Shown here in pieces: positions 11,800 through 22,805 of a stretch of DNA of 64,000 nucleotides. Source of the DNA: Narthecium ossifragum (taxonomy: Eukaryota; Streptophyta; Magnoliopsida; Dioscoreales; Nartheciaceae); the NCBI GenBank assembly GCA_963920575.1, contig OY986971.1, positions 4,999,340-5,063,339 of the forward strand, given 5' to 3'. A program made the translations under genes and the position numbers. Position 1 is the stretch's first letter. The number at the start of each line of letters is the position of its first letter. The notes under the pieces are model-generated. The model saw nothing but the letters and a program-made list of their open reading frames with translations. It did no database searches and had not been told where the DNA came from.

Positions 11800-12046
11800 G
11801 GAAGAACAACATGCAAAAACGCTCTGCTCATGCAGGTATACATGGCATGAGTATTTTCGAGTCCTGCGCGTTCAAGTTACAAATCTCGCGCGCAGGCCTC
11901 AAGGTCTCAAATAAAATAAAAAAAAGAAAAAGAAAAAAGAAGAAGAACGACACGCAAATATGCTCCGCTCATGCAGGTATACATGGCGTGGTATTTTTTC
12001 GAGTCCTACGCGTTCAAATTACAAATTTCACGCGCAGGCCTCGAGG
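11800..12046 (+). repeat. Two-copy tandem repeat next to the PPT
   Basis: Copies at about 11800-11905 and 11941-12046 share CTCATGCAGGTATACATGGC, TTTTCGAGTCCT and CGCGCAGGCCTC. The second copy runs directly into the polypurine tract, so the first copy carries a relic of the PPT-proximal sequence. Confidence 0.8.
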
Positions 12047-12053
12047 GGGCATA
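12039..12053 (+). promoter_or_regulatory. Polypurine tract of the Tat-type element
   Basis: CCTCGAGGGGGCATA precedes TGTTGACATC. This is the usual form of a PPT/LTR junction in Tat-lineage elements. Confidence 0.6.
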
Positions 12054-13042
12054 TGTTGACATCAATTTTGGCTAGGCCAAAAGGTCGCAGTAACCACTGT
12101 TTGTTTGAGTCAAAATAACATCATATAGATTCAAGCAAGCTTAAAACATATTTGAAATGTCCGATAAATCCTTGTCCTGACTTCGAGGGCATCTAGGGAC
12201 GTTTGGGTAATTTCACCTGCCCAAGGCTGTATTGGGAATTTGGTCCAAAATACAGGCCTGGACTTCCCATTACATTTTACAACAACCATGCCTGGCTTTG
12301 ACGGCACCCTAAATAAGCCATATGAACGCAGGGGTTTACTGGTAATTTTACTATAACAGCTAGCCCCCAGGGGGTATTTTGGGCAATTCACACCCTCAGG
12401 GTATAATTGTCTGAAAATTAACCATTCCACCCTCAAAATATTTTGGTCTGACATATACGACCACTGAGGATGTTTTGGTAAAATCCCGGTAAATATTCAG
12501 AATTCAGATAAATATTCTGTACGGGAATAAATATTCACATATGGTTTATTAAATTTGGACAAATATTCAAACAGTAATGGACATGAGAAAAATATTCAAA
12601 TCATGGTAAATTTGAAATTCGAACATCATTTTCGAACTTCAAAAGAAAAATCCGCCAAGACAAAAAATCAGCAAAGCTCCATGGGCTGCATGTTTGGTCG
12701 TCCTTATACACGTCCATACCATATATACACGAGAAATTATATATAAACCAGCCTCACTCATCCCATACCATATAAAAAATAAATAAATAGATAATAAAAT
12801 CAATTGCAAAGCACAGCTGGTATGCACGTTAGCTAACCTTATATAAAAAGGATCAGCATCAAGGCAATCAGCATCCCTTTGATTAGGGACCCTGATCAGC
12901 ATCTTAACGTGATTAACACCCCTGATTAAGGGATCCATGATCTCATTCCATGTGAGGACGTACGCCTCTCGTGCCTACAAATAGAGGAGGCATGGGTTGA
13001 AGTCAGGGCTGGTCGGAGCTGGGTTGAAGAAAGCTGAAGGCT

Positions 13043-14852
13043 GGTCTTGATGAGTGCATGAAAGTGCACTCTGAACAACCTTAAAACCATCTCAATTGCT
13101 AGATTATTATCCTTAATCAGCATCTTTATTACTATTTTTATATCTATATGTTGCTTCACATGGTTGTTTGGAAAATGCAGGAAATTGGAGCTAAAAGAAG
13201 CTGAAAAGAGTATATGGATCTACTTCAACAATTAATCTGTACCTGCTCATGAAGAATCAGATGATGTGCCATATATGGTTGGAAAGCTCTTGAAGTCTAG
13301 ATTCTGGGGAATATTACGGTTCGTGATTCCGAGTTTCCTAGAAGAAGTTACGGCAATTTCAGTACCGATGCGCAGTCTGAATGGCAAAAAGGAAAATAAG
13401 CTGGAAGTCCGAGCGATCCGCCGATCGATCGGACCTGACAAAATCGTGACAGAACATGCGTTATTTGGCTGAATATGATCCGATCGATCCCTCCTTCGCT
13501 CCCATAGGGTCCGATCGATCCGACACAAATGGTCCGATCGATCGGACTCGGAAAAAGCCAAAAACAGCGGATTTTTACTCAACCGATCGATCCAACACTC
13601 ATAATTCGATCGATCGGACTTGGGAATTAAAGGGTGACAGAACATATGCTTTTTAGAGGAGCAGAGTTCGATCGATCCGTCCATCGATCGAACTCGGGAA
13701 GAGCCAGAGACGAAGGATTTTTACGAAATCGATCGATCCGACTCCCTTAGTCCGATTGATCGGACTCGGGCGTAAATAGAAGATTGGAGATTTCAAGAGA
13801 CCGATCGATCCAACATCCCGAGAAGGATCGATCGGACTTGCCCAGTGACGAAAATCAACGGTTCTGATTAATCCGAGTTTACTAATTCTTGGACCCTATA
13901 AATAGGAAACTTAGGGCTAATGAAGGGGGACTTCTTGGACGTTTTTGGAGGCTCTTTTCAGGAGTTTTTCAAGAGGAAAAAGATGGAGACATCTCCATTT
14001 ATGGCCGAGTAATCCACGGGCATGGCGGACGGATGATCTAGCGAGGATCAGGGTTTCTTCTCCAACGATGGTTCATGTTTTTAATCTTTATTGTTAAACT
14101 CTTCTTATGTATTGGATCTTCACAGATTGCTTTGTGGTTAAACATTATTATAAATCCAGTCATGCTTCTTTTATGATATTGTGATCCCATAGTTATCTCC
14201 TTCAATTCTCCTACCGAGTCTCGTGAGACCTTTGCTATACATTGCCCGTAGTGACAGCTGGTATTGTATATTCTTAGGGATCTGGTTAGATAAGGTTGGG
14301 GCTCTATACCGAGAGATCTTTGCTATGCATTGCCGATTGTGAGAGTTGGTATTGTGTATTCTTAGAGATCCGGTTAGAGTTAGGGCTTTGTCCCGATGAA
14401 CTTTTGCTGCGCGTTGCCTGTAGTGACAGCCGGTATCGTGTATTCTTAAGTTTGGTTGGATGAAGTTAGAACTATAAAAAGGAAGAACCAATCATAGGAA
14501 GAGATATTTATATTTTATCAGATTCATAATTCTATATCTTCCGGTTAAGGCGATTGGGATGTGAATCCCTTAACTGAGTATTATATGAACCATTGAGAAG
14601 AGAAGAACCTTAATCCGAGTGAAGTGATTCTTGAAGCCTAGCCTTATCAAAAGCCTGATATCTTTAGTTAACATTACATTATCATTAATCCTTTGATCTA
14701 ATTTAATTTAGTTAGCTTTCTTCATTGTTTTCAATTCATTGTTATTTGTATTTCTGGATCTTTCCTGCTTGTCTCTCTGTGGGATTCGACCTCTCTTATG
14801 CTGTACTGCACCGCGACCGCTGTGCGTGACACATTTGAGCGACATCAGGTCT
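13043..14852 (+). mobile_element. Athila solo LTR with 5-bp target duplication
   Basis: The LTR occupies 13048-14847 (1800 bp), with ends TGATGAG and GACATCA. It is flanked by GGTCT on both sides (13043-13047 and 14848-14852). The surrounding Tat LTR reads continuously across it. No internal element sequence remains, so this is the product of LTR-LTR recombination. It is the same family as the LTR at 6169-7843. Confidence 0.95.
13420..13836 (+). repeat. GATCGATC dyad array in the solo LTR (longer form)
   Basis: This is the same array as at 6536-6835, plus about 125 extra bases near 13483-13620. The extra block contains two more dyad units with GGACTCGG-type flanks. Confidence 0.85.
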
Positions 14853-15929
14853 TGGCTGAAGGCGTCGAAGCTTGGCTCAAAGCTGTTGAAGAGGCTGAAG
14901 AGGTTCTGAACGATCTGAAGGCGTTGAAGCTTGATCTAAGCTGGGTGGAAGAATGCTGGAAGGCTGGTCTGAGCCTGATCGTAGCTGGGTTCTGAATGGT
15001 CTGAGCTTGATCTAAGCTGGGTTGAAGAACGGGCTGTAGGCTAGTAAAAGAGGCTGAAGACATTGAAGCTTGGCTGAGGAAGAAGCTGGTTGAAGAAATC
15101 GAAGGAGAAGCTAAAGAGGAAACTGAAGAAAAGGGTTGAAGACAAAGAGGTTCTGGTGAGGTTCCAAGGTTGCGCACCACCGGACGACTTATATCCAGCC
15201 CACACAGCCGGAACCCATCGAGACGCTAGCGTCTCTGGGTCGATGATGTAGGAGGCTCATTGATCCTGCGGTTCAAGCTTCACTCTCTTGCTCGTTACCA
15301 GCGGCTTAGACTTCCAGCAAGGTTGCTCTAGTTTGATTCGTCGCCGGCGACGGAGATCGAGCCAAGTCTCTCTCTCTCCCGGCGGTCTTGAAGACAAGCT
15401 TCCCTGTTTTAGTTCTCTTTTCTCTGTTCCAGCCGGTGTTTCTTGGTCTCCCTTGTGATCCCGCGGCACAAAACCTCAACCCATTCTGAAGAGGGACTCC
15501 CGCCATCATCTTCCCAAGGCCGTCCCCGCGACGGAAGCTCCAGCCGCTCGCCGCATGTCTTTCGTTCCAACCAGTGCTCCCCTGTTCTAGCCGGTTCTAG
15601 GCTTCTCATCTCCAAGCCGACTTCATCAAACCCAGCAGCTGCTCCTCCCACGACAAACGGAGGTCAGATCTGGTTGGACGGCGTTCTCTAACGTTTGGAC
15701 AGCAAAGCTCCCAAACCCAGCGGATTCGAAGCCCTGGTGATAACATGGCATGCCTGGCAATAAAGGTGGCGGTTTAATACCTCACCTCACTTGTTTTCTT
15801 CTTTTCTTTCTTCTTCTTCTTTTGTTATAAGAAATGTTTATTTTATTGGATCTAGAATCGGAGGTATTCCCTACGGGGATGTAAACGATGGATCTGCCGA
15901 CTTGGCGATCCAGGGGTGTGGTGCCTACA

Positions 15930-16288
15930 ATTTCCTGAAATGAAATTAAAATATGATTTGCTCGGAAATAAAATAGAGATCTCGTCCCAACGAAATCGAC
16001 GTATTATTCACGAACAGCTAGATCCGGGGGAAATTGAGGAGCTTGACGATGGTTGATGGCCGTGGTTGACGTCAGAGGCGACAGGGAAGACCCTCACCGA
16101 CGAAGGGGATCTCAACGGTGATCGAGACGGCGACGGGGAGGAGCAGGGGACGTCGTGAGTGGCTGCGCGTCGGTGGAGTGGAGAGGGTGGGGGTTTGCCG
16201 CGGGTGGGCGCGGCTTCACCAGAGAAGGAGGGAGTGGGTTGCGAGGTTTCGCCGGAAGGAATGGGTACTCGCCAAGATGGAGGGGCGT
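15930..16288. other. GC-rich fragment related to 20640-20950
   Basis: No gene is seen. The part from about 16130 to 16240 resembles the interior of the GGGT-rich element at 20640-20950 (shared GCAGGGGACGTC, GTGGAGAG and GCTTCACC). It is probably a piece of the same transposon. Confidence 0.5.
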
Positions 16289-17010
16289 TGTGAGGCCCCG
16301 CCCCTCTGACCTGGCTCGACCGCGTGGGTCGAGAGCCGGTTTCCTATTAGTTTGGTTCCACGTCGAGTACGATCGGGCGATCGTATGACGGTTTGGACCC
16401 CGGGGGCATTTTGGTAAATATGCCCTCTGGTGGTCGGTTTCACACTCGCGTTGCACCCACGGCCTTGGATTGATGTATGTGTTTGATTAGAATCTCTAGG
16501 GTGCCTCCAATCGGAAGATCGGAGCTCAATCAGGAAACATCGAATCGGACGGTTGAGATAGATTCGGATTTTCTATATAAGCCATGTCCCTTTCTTTCTC
16601 TTTCCTTCTCTTCTCCTGTCGTTTTCTCTCCTTCTCTCTCTCCTTCGGCTGAGCTAGGGCTCGTAGACGCGGCTTTCGGAGCGCGGATCTTGGCGGCTTG
16701 ACCGGTGGGACGCGTGGAGGAGCTGCCCTACTTGCTCAAGTAGGTGTTTCTACCTCGATCTTAGGATCGGGTTCTCCTAGGATAGGTTTATTGTACTTTC
16801 GCTGTAGGGATACATGTTAGAATGCTTTGTAGCTCTTTGCACATGTGGTGTAGCTCAATTCCTGTATTCCTACGTTGCGAATTCGGTATTCTAACGTTTG
16901 GTTTCTGTATTATCGCATTTTTGTCGGTTTTCGCCTATTTGGACATAGATAGGAGATTTAACCGTCAAAAATGTGATTTCTTTATACCATTGGATTCCCC
17001 ATCGAGAAAT

Positions 17011-18644
17011 ACACTTGACACGCCTTGAAAAGTGTCGTGGTCTTAACAAGAACGTCAAAATTAGAAATTTATAATCCGAATCACTAACTAACTACTTTAT
17101 GGGTAGATAGCAATGAGTCCGAGTCGGTCCACAGGGAAAAGAAGTGTTAAGTCTAATTACCTCGTATAGTTCTAAATCAAAAGATAGATAAAGGAAAGGA
17201 TTTTTGGTTTTTAAACTACTCTTAACTAATATTAAACTAAACTGAATAATAATAGGATAAACGGCTAAGAGATTTCTAATCCGTAATAAAGAACTAACTA
17301 GGTCTTCCTAGGATAAAAGCAATTCAAAAGGTGTTAATGGTTTTAACTAGTCGATAGGTGAATGGCTAGAACCCCTACCGCTCAACAAAGATTCGTAAGA
17401 AGTCTTCATCGGAATGACTAACAAATCAGCGGATAATTGGTATGAGAATAATCAAAGTGGTTCTAGCACTTTGAGATCGCCTAATCAATAAAGATAAAGA
17501 ACGAATTGTAGGTTATAATCATAGGTCTTAATGGTTCTAGCATTAAGGTAGTGGTTCTAGTACTCCTACAATCATAATCTAGGGTTTAGGATCCAATCCT
17601 AAGATTTAACATGGTTCTAGCATGAAAGCATCTTGGAAAAGTCCTAATCCTAGCCTCTAACATGCAATACTTAAAACCAGCGATCGTAATCTCAGCGTAA
17701 CATTCACATCTGAACTCGAAATGAGATGATTCAAGATTCGGTGGAATGCTAAGGCAGAGATCTACGACTTTTGTGTTTTGAGTTTTCACAGAATCCGGTT
17801 GGATACCCACGGAAAAACCGAGACAAAACAGACCGAATCTAGGGCACAAAGAACATCCAATTCATTCACCATAGTAAATATTACCAATAGATATAAACTC
17901 TGAAATCAATCCATTAAACCATCAATAAGTACATGCTCTGATTCATAGGAAAAACCTAGATAAACTCTAATACATCATAGAAATCCCTAGGCTAGAGATT
18001 AGTTACTCATCTTAAGAAGGAGATCCGTCGATAAAGGTTCTCGCCTCGCTCCACCCATGGATCTTCCACCAACGATCTAACCTAATTTGTAGAAAAGAAC
18101 CTAAGAGAAACCCTAAGAGATGATGAAAATTCGGCCATGGAAGGCTGCCAAAACGCCCCCAAAGAAGGCTATTTATAGCCTAAGACAAACCCTAACTCGG
18201 ATTAGTCATTTTCCTTTTATTTTCCCGCAGCACCAAAAGGGATCGATCCCCTTTGGAAAGCGGATCGATCTTCTTTTTCCGAAGCTTCTTTCCTGCGCCT
18301 CTGTACTAAAAATAGTATATCTTCCTCTAGGAAACTCCAAATCACAAACCGTAAAAAGTTCTGGAATCTAAACTTCAAGAGCTTTCCAACTATATATAGC
18401 ACATCATCTGGTTCTTCCTGAGCAGGTACAATTTTGATGTCAAAGATGGTCCATCTTTGCTCCTTTGCTCTTTTGCTCCTAGCAGGTTCTTTATTTGTTC
18501 GTTTTAGCACCAAACTTGATCTATTCTTCGTTGAGGGTCTTTAAGCCTGAAATGGGGAAAAGACAATCAAAATAGCATTTCTCGGAGACTAACGAGACCT
18601 AGTTAAAAGGGTGATTTGTGCACTTTTCACGTCTTTTCAACACT
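17011..18644 (-). mobile_element. Athila-like solo LTR on the minus strand, 5-bp target duplication ACACT
   Basis: The LTR is 17016-18639 (1624 bp). Read on the minus strand it starts TGAAAAGACG and ends GGCGTGTCA. ACACT flanks both sides (17011-17015 and 18640-18644). Its U3 aligns with the Athila LTR at 6169 around GTTGGAAAGCTCTTGAAG. Its U5 aligns with 46.9-47.7 kb. The minus-strand TATA box is at 18171-18177. A single GATCGATC dyad lies at 18238-18273. Confidence 0.9.
17452..17624 (-). repeat. Constant-loop hairpin array in LTR leader (minus-strand copy)
   Basis: Four copies of a core that reads TGCTAGAACCA (one TACTAGAACCA) on the minus strand are flanked by inverted repeats. Arms TCAAAG/CTTTGA are at 17452-17457 and 17469-17474, and CTTAA/TTAAG at 17527-17531 and 17543-17547. 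The other two have short or imperfect arms. The array lies about 550-720 nt downstream of the TATA box of this LTR. Confidence 0.8.
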
Positions 18645-18734
18645 TGCTTGCAAAATCTCATTGTTTTCCAACTTGATTTGATCCTTGAAATTCAAAGAAT
18701 TGGATTTTCGGCACTGTTCTGATGAACCGTGCCT

Positions 18735-19115
18735 AAGGCTCGACGGTCGATCGGTGCATCGACCGTCAAGTATTGATTTGCGCTTTCTAGGCCTGACGGT
18801 CGACCGTCGGATCAACCGTCGCATCGATCGTCGGGCTCTGTCGGGATTTTAGCCTCCCAGGGTCGATGCAAGGATCGACCGCGGGATCTTCTCGTTTTCG
18901 CCATTTATCTGACGGTCGACCGTCGGATCGACCGTCTCATCGACCGTTAGGCGCTGTTTGGTTTTGGGCTTCTCAGGGTCGATGAGTGGATCGACCGTCG
19001 CCCTTGGTTTTCCTCGCCTTGGTCTCATGGTCGATCGCCGGGATCGACCGTGACATCGTCCGTGGCCTCACGGTCGATCGCCGGATCGACCGTGACATCG
19101 TCCATGGGCCATTGA
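18735..19115 (+). repeat. Array of ACGGTCGA / TCGACCGT dyads
   Basis: About seven clusters pair GGTCGA and TCGACC cores. GACGGTCGACCGTC at 18795-18808 and again at 18911-18924 is a perfect 14-bp palindrome. Conserved flanks such as CTCAGGGTCGATG link clusters. The array lies within the Tekay-type LTR, downstream of its TATA box. Confidence 0.8.
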
Positions 19116-20063
19116 ACTTGGTTTTCTGGCCTTTCTTGGATGGATTTGATTTGTGATTAGTACCTAAGCATGTTGGGAAGTATGTATGTGGATTTTATGG
19201 AGTTTTCAAAGGATTTCCATCGGGTTTGAGGATCAATTCGAGTATTCCTTCCTTTTTGGGAAAACCTATGGTTTCGTTTGCATTTAATACATGTTTGGTT
19301 GAATTGCTTAATCGTGTGCTTAGCCATTAGCTAGCTATGAGTGCTAGCTAATGAGGAATTGTGGAACCTTAGCCTCTTGCCGGCGAGTGCCGAGGGCTAT
19401 TGTATATCTGTGAACCTGAAACTGATGATGTGGTATATAGAGACATCTAGGATAGATATTTGCATAGGTTCACGCATTGTGTGCATTAGAGGCATTTGAG
19501 GTTAGGCGGGCGATGGTTTGGGTCGCCGATCCGAGGCTCTCGGGTAGCTCGGATCTAGCCTTAGGGCCGTGGCTGGGTAGTCAGGTTTAGGGTGTGATTG
19601 TTTAATCTGAATCTCATGTGTTGAGAGTTTGCAATAGTTGCATTTGATCAATGTTCGAGATTTAGAGGTGGTGTTGTCTTCCAAGGCCAAGTGCTAAGGA
19701 TGGGTGTCGATGCGTTCCCGACGTGGTTCCCCAAGGCATGGTATTCCTGCTTGGGTAAAGGTGATCCTGCATGTTACTGTTTCGTGGCCTCCTGGTAACA
19801 TGTTCAGGTGAGGGGTTTCATGGCAGGAGCCCTTGGGACATCGACAGGGTTGTGGGACCCGTGGCATCCGTTAGACTTGAGCTGGGAGACAACACTGTTG
19901 TTATTTTCCTCCCTTCTGTGTGCCGTACAGTAGAACCCTACTGAGCTTATCGCTCACTCCTACCCGAGCTGCGTTTGCAGGTGCAGGCGGCAGTTCTTCT
20001 TCCGTGGAGCCGGCAGGATCGGCCTTTGGTGACGCGAGTACATCCAGAGGTGCTTGAGGTTTT

Positions 20064-20263
20064 NNNNNNNNNNNNNNNNNNNNNNNNNNNNNNNNNNNNN
20101 NNNNNNNNNNNNNNNNNNNNNNNNNNNNNNNNNNNNNNNNNNNNNNNNNNNNNNNNNNNNNNNNNNNNNNNNNNNNNNNNNNNNNNNNNNNNNNNNNNNN
20201 NNNNNNNNNNNNNNNNNNNNNNNNNNNNNNNNNNNNNNNNNNNNNNNNNNNNNNNNNNNNNNN
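20064..20263. other. Assembly gap (200 N)
   Basis: Exactly 200 N. ORFs predicted across it are artefacts. The end of the Tekay-type LTR, and perhaps the start of the Helitron ending at 21299, are hidden here. Confidence 1.
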
Positions 20264-20408
20264 GGACAGTAAATAACATAGCAGTTTTTTTCATTAATTT
20301 ATTTTTACATATTGGCGATTTAACCTGATATTAGAAGAGAGTTTAAATCGTAATTTCATATGAGTATGTATGTTCACTTATTCAGTTATTCCTATTAGAT
20401 GAGAGTAG

Positions 20409-21255
20409 GGGTGACAATCCGGGTCACGACCCTCGAACCCGACCCGATCCAACCCGAAATAAACGGGTTTGGGTTTAGTGTTATCGGGTTCGGGTCTTGA
20501 ACGGGTCGACCCGTTTATGACCCGTGATTAAATGGGTCGGGTCGGGTTGACCCGCGGGTTAGACTGCCTCGGCCCAAGGATAGAGGTGGCGCTCGGCGGC
20601 CGGATCTGGCCAGAAAACGGTGGGATGAGGGTCGCAGTGGATAGAGGGTGTCAGATCTAGAGTTGGGTGGTGCAGGGGACGTCAGGAGTGGCCGCGCGTC
20701 GGGGGTAGCCGCGCGTTGATGGAGTGGAGAGGGAGAGGGGGTCGTTGGAGTGAAGAGACGTCGGGGGTGGCCGCACGTCGGTGGAGTGGAGAGACGTCGG
20801 GGGTAGCCGCGCGTTGGTGGAGTGGAGAGGGGGAGGGGGTCGGTGGAGTGGAGAGACGTCGGGTGTGGGCGTGCGTCAGTGGAGTGGAGAGGGGGGTTGC
20901 CGTGGGTGGCCGCAGCTTCACCGGATAAGGAGGGAAGGAGTGGGTTGCGCCCCTTCCGAGGTAGCTCAGGAGGAAGTAGGAGAAGGCGGGTGGACCGGTG
21001 GAGGAATGTAGAGAGAGAGAGAGAGAGAAGAGGAGGAGGAGAGGAGGAGATGGATTTAAACGGGTCAATTTGACCCGGATCCAACCCGATTCGACCCGAC
21101 CCGTTTAATAAACGGGTTAGACGGGTTGGGTCGGGTTGGCCCATTTATAAATGGGTCGGGTTCGGGTTGATAAACCGGACCCGTTTAATAAACGGGTCGG
21201 GTTCGGGTTCAGCCTTTATTAAACGGGTCAATACCAGACCCGACCCGTTAATACA
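20409..21255 (+). mobile_element. GGGTCGGGT-rich non-autonomous DNA element, right end truncated
   Basis: The left end, TAGGGGTGACAATCCGGGTC, is typical of common plant DNA-transposon derivatives. Both flanks are packed with GGGTCGGGT or ACCCGACCC words in opposite sense, and the interior (20640-21050) is GC-rich and locally tandem (GTGGAGTGGAGAG). The expected matching right terminus is missing. Helitron-type sequence starts instead. Confidence 0.55.
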
Positions 21256-21261
21256 AAGTAA

Positions 21262-21299
21262 ATTATAATATCCGTGGCGTAGGCACGGGCATTTACTAG
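21262..21299 (+). mobile_element. Helitron 3' terminus
   Basis: CCGTG-GCGTAGG-CACGG forms the terminal hairpin, followed after 7 nt by CTAG (21296-21299) and host T. It closely matches the Helitron end at 52952-52985. The 5' end was not found and is probably in the gap. Confidence 0.75.
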
Positions 21300-21300
21300 T

Positions 21301-21577
21301 TAACAATAATAGAGAATGTCGGAGTAGAAATGCATGACATCACCCACGAACACCATCTGTCAGGAAACCCCATAGACCTCATAATCTCCTCCAGATATCG
21401 CCTTCGCACTAAGTCGTACGCGGAGGCGATATCTAACTTCAAAGCCATGATCGGATCAGACCTAGAGGCAATCTCGATACCATGTTTGGAAGAGAAGGAT
21501 GTGGTGGTGTTTATTTCGACATTGCATGGTGGGTAATCCTCTGTGGACTTATGGTCGAAAAGTATCTGAAAATACAT
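21301..21577 (-). pseudogene. LINE reverse transcriptase fragment
   Basis: The minus-strand peptide contains ALKLDIASAYDLV and MGFPDRWCSWVMSCIST, the palm region typical of plant non-LTR (L1-type) RTs. It is a short relic. The Helitron end abuts it directly at 21299, so the Helitron appears to have inserted into the LINE. Confidence 0.8.
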
Positions 21578-21836
21578 TTTAACTTGCTATGGAGTTTTAG
21601 TTATGGTGGTTTTGTGATGACCCTGAGCATCATCTGGAAGAGTTGGTGATGATTCATGGTTGTCCACGTTCGGTTAAATGCTGTTAGTTTTGGAAATTTA
21701 GGTTGTTAAAGCATTTCAGTTGTTCATGTGATGGACTATATCTAACTGTAAACTTTGGGTCAATCATCGAAGATACCAATTATTGATCACATAATGTAAT
21801 ATATTACTTCTTGAGAACACTCGTGAAGATGGTTTA
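21578..21836. other. Unassigned AT-rich sequence
   Basis: I see no gene, repeat or terminus. It ends with GTTTA, a possible target duplication of the next LTR. Confidence 0.5.
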
Positions 21837-22007
21837 TGATGATGATGATGCATAATGTCATATTTTTACCTCTTAATACTTAGTCTCCTGTGCTTATTTG
21901 ATACCTAAATACCCTCATATTCATTATATTTTGATTTAGGATACAATTGGAGTCATTGAGTGCGAAACAGGACAAAAAGATCATATTTAGGCAGTTTCTG
22001 CATAAAG

Positions 22008-22312
22008 GGATCGATCTATCTTCTACAATGGAGAGATCGATCTTATCATGACGTAATGAAGAAATCCAAGCTGAAGGAACAAGGATCGATCATTGCCCTT
22101 GAAAGGATCGATCTTTGTTGTGAATTAAATCCTGACAGAGAGCATACTTTCAGATGATCGATCATCATCCGTGAAAGGATCGATCCTCTTTTCACCCGAG
22201 AAAATTGAGAAAATCGTCGATGCAAAGGATTGATCTTTCCCTATCAAAGGATCGATCTTCCACGGGGTGTAGCCAGAAATTGAAGAAATTAAGAACAAAG
22301 GATCGATCTTCC
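22008..22312 (+). repeat. GATCGATC array of the third LTR family
   Basis: About nine GGATCGATC or AGATCGATC words occur in pairs separated by roughly 15-25 bp, e.g. AAGGATCGATCATTGCCC with AAAGGATCGATC. The array is upstream of the TATA box, as in the Athila LTR at 6169. Confidence 0.8.
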
Positions 22313-22805
22313 CTTCTGCAGTGAAGAAATTAAAGAGCTCAGATCTAATCCGAGGATGGAAAGACTTTGGGCTATAAATAGGGCTCTTTCTAGGGTTTGA
22401 GGGGGATTCCTAGATACTTTTGGCTGCTACTTTATACTCTTTGATATTTTTCCTAGGTTTTCTCTTACTTAATTGAATCTTTTGAGGATTGTTATTGATG
22501 GCCTTGCGTGGCTAAATCTTGATTCTTGGTCAAGGAAACTAAAACCTCAGAATCAATGAAACTGTGAAATCTAATCTATTTTTATTGTTCAGTTTATACT
22601 TGAGTATTGAATGTTATTCTGTGATTATATTCATGATTGTCTTGTCTAATTGCTAGGAGGCTTACTAGTTTATTATTCATCGCAATCTATTGCTAGGTTG
22701 GATATCAAATCCGTAATTGTTTGATCCCTCTAATCTGCGAAGCAATTAAGATCTATTGATTTACTGCGTTTCAGAGATTGTTAAATCTTAGGCAGAACGT
22801 TCGAC

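Larger units (their letters stand above)
10585..12053. other. Noncoding spacer between the PMD gene and the Tat LTR
   Basis: The stretch is GC-rich at 10740-11180 and purine-rich after that. ORFs on both strands there have biased composition and no recognisable domain. On the minus strand, 10590-11100 could hold the PMD promoter and 5' UTR. A homopolymer run of A then G lies at about 11732-11769, where assembly length is uncertain. Confidence 0.5.
7844..15929 (+). mobile_element. Tat-type Ty3/gypsy element remnant (3' half) with nested insertions
   Basis: An antisense PMD gene, a GC-rich spacer, tandem repeats, a CCTCGAGGGGGCATA tract and an LTR starting TGTTGACATC follow in the order known for the 3' half of Tat-lineage elements. 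From memory, some of these carry an extra antisense ORF between pol and the 3' LTR. No Tat pol is visible, because the left side is replaced by the Athila insertion at 7843/7844. Assignment rests on architecture, not on a pol domain. Confidence 0.55.
12054..15929 (+). repeat. Tat-type LTR, interrupted by an Athila solo LTR
   Basis: The LTR starts TGTTGACATC. The right end is uncertain. I place it at CCTACA (15929). Without the insertion (13048-14852) it is about 2.07 kb. A weak TATA-like CTACAAATAG lies near 12976. From 14853 to about 15100 it carries degenerate repeats of GCTGAAG, GCTTGATCTAAGCTGGGT and similar. From 15180 to 15700 it is GC-rich. Confidence 0.5.
16289..20063 (+). repeat. Tekay/Del-type LTR, split by a solo LTR and ending in a gap
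   Basis: The LTR starts TGTGAGGCCCCG and aligns, at moderate identity, with the LTR at 27963-28664. Shared landmarks are TTTGGACCCC, CGGTCGGTTTC, CGGAAGATCGGAGCTC and CTATATAA. Near 19940-19980, ACTGAGCTTATCGCTCAC and GCAGGTGCAGGCGG are typical of the Tekay/Del U5 region. A TATA-like CTATATAAG lies at 16573-16581. It is interrupted at 17016-18639 and its right end is lost in the N gap. Confidence 0.75.

Noticed and set aside
16565..16585. TCTATATAAG as a Helitron 5' end
   Set aside because: The same word occupies the TATA position in the homologous LTR at 28255, so it is the LTR promoter.
18735..19115. CRISPR array or satellite
   Set aside because: Units are irregular dyads of varying spacing in a plant LTR, not uniform repeats with unique spacers.
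19947..20328. ORFs running through the first N block
   Set aside because: They are read through unknown bases and have no support.
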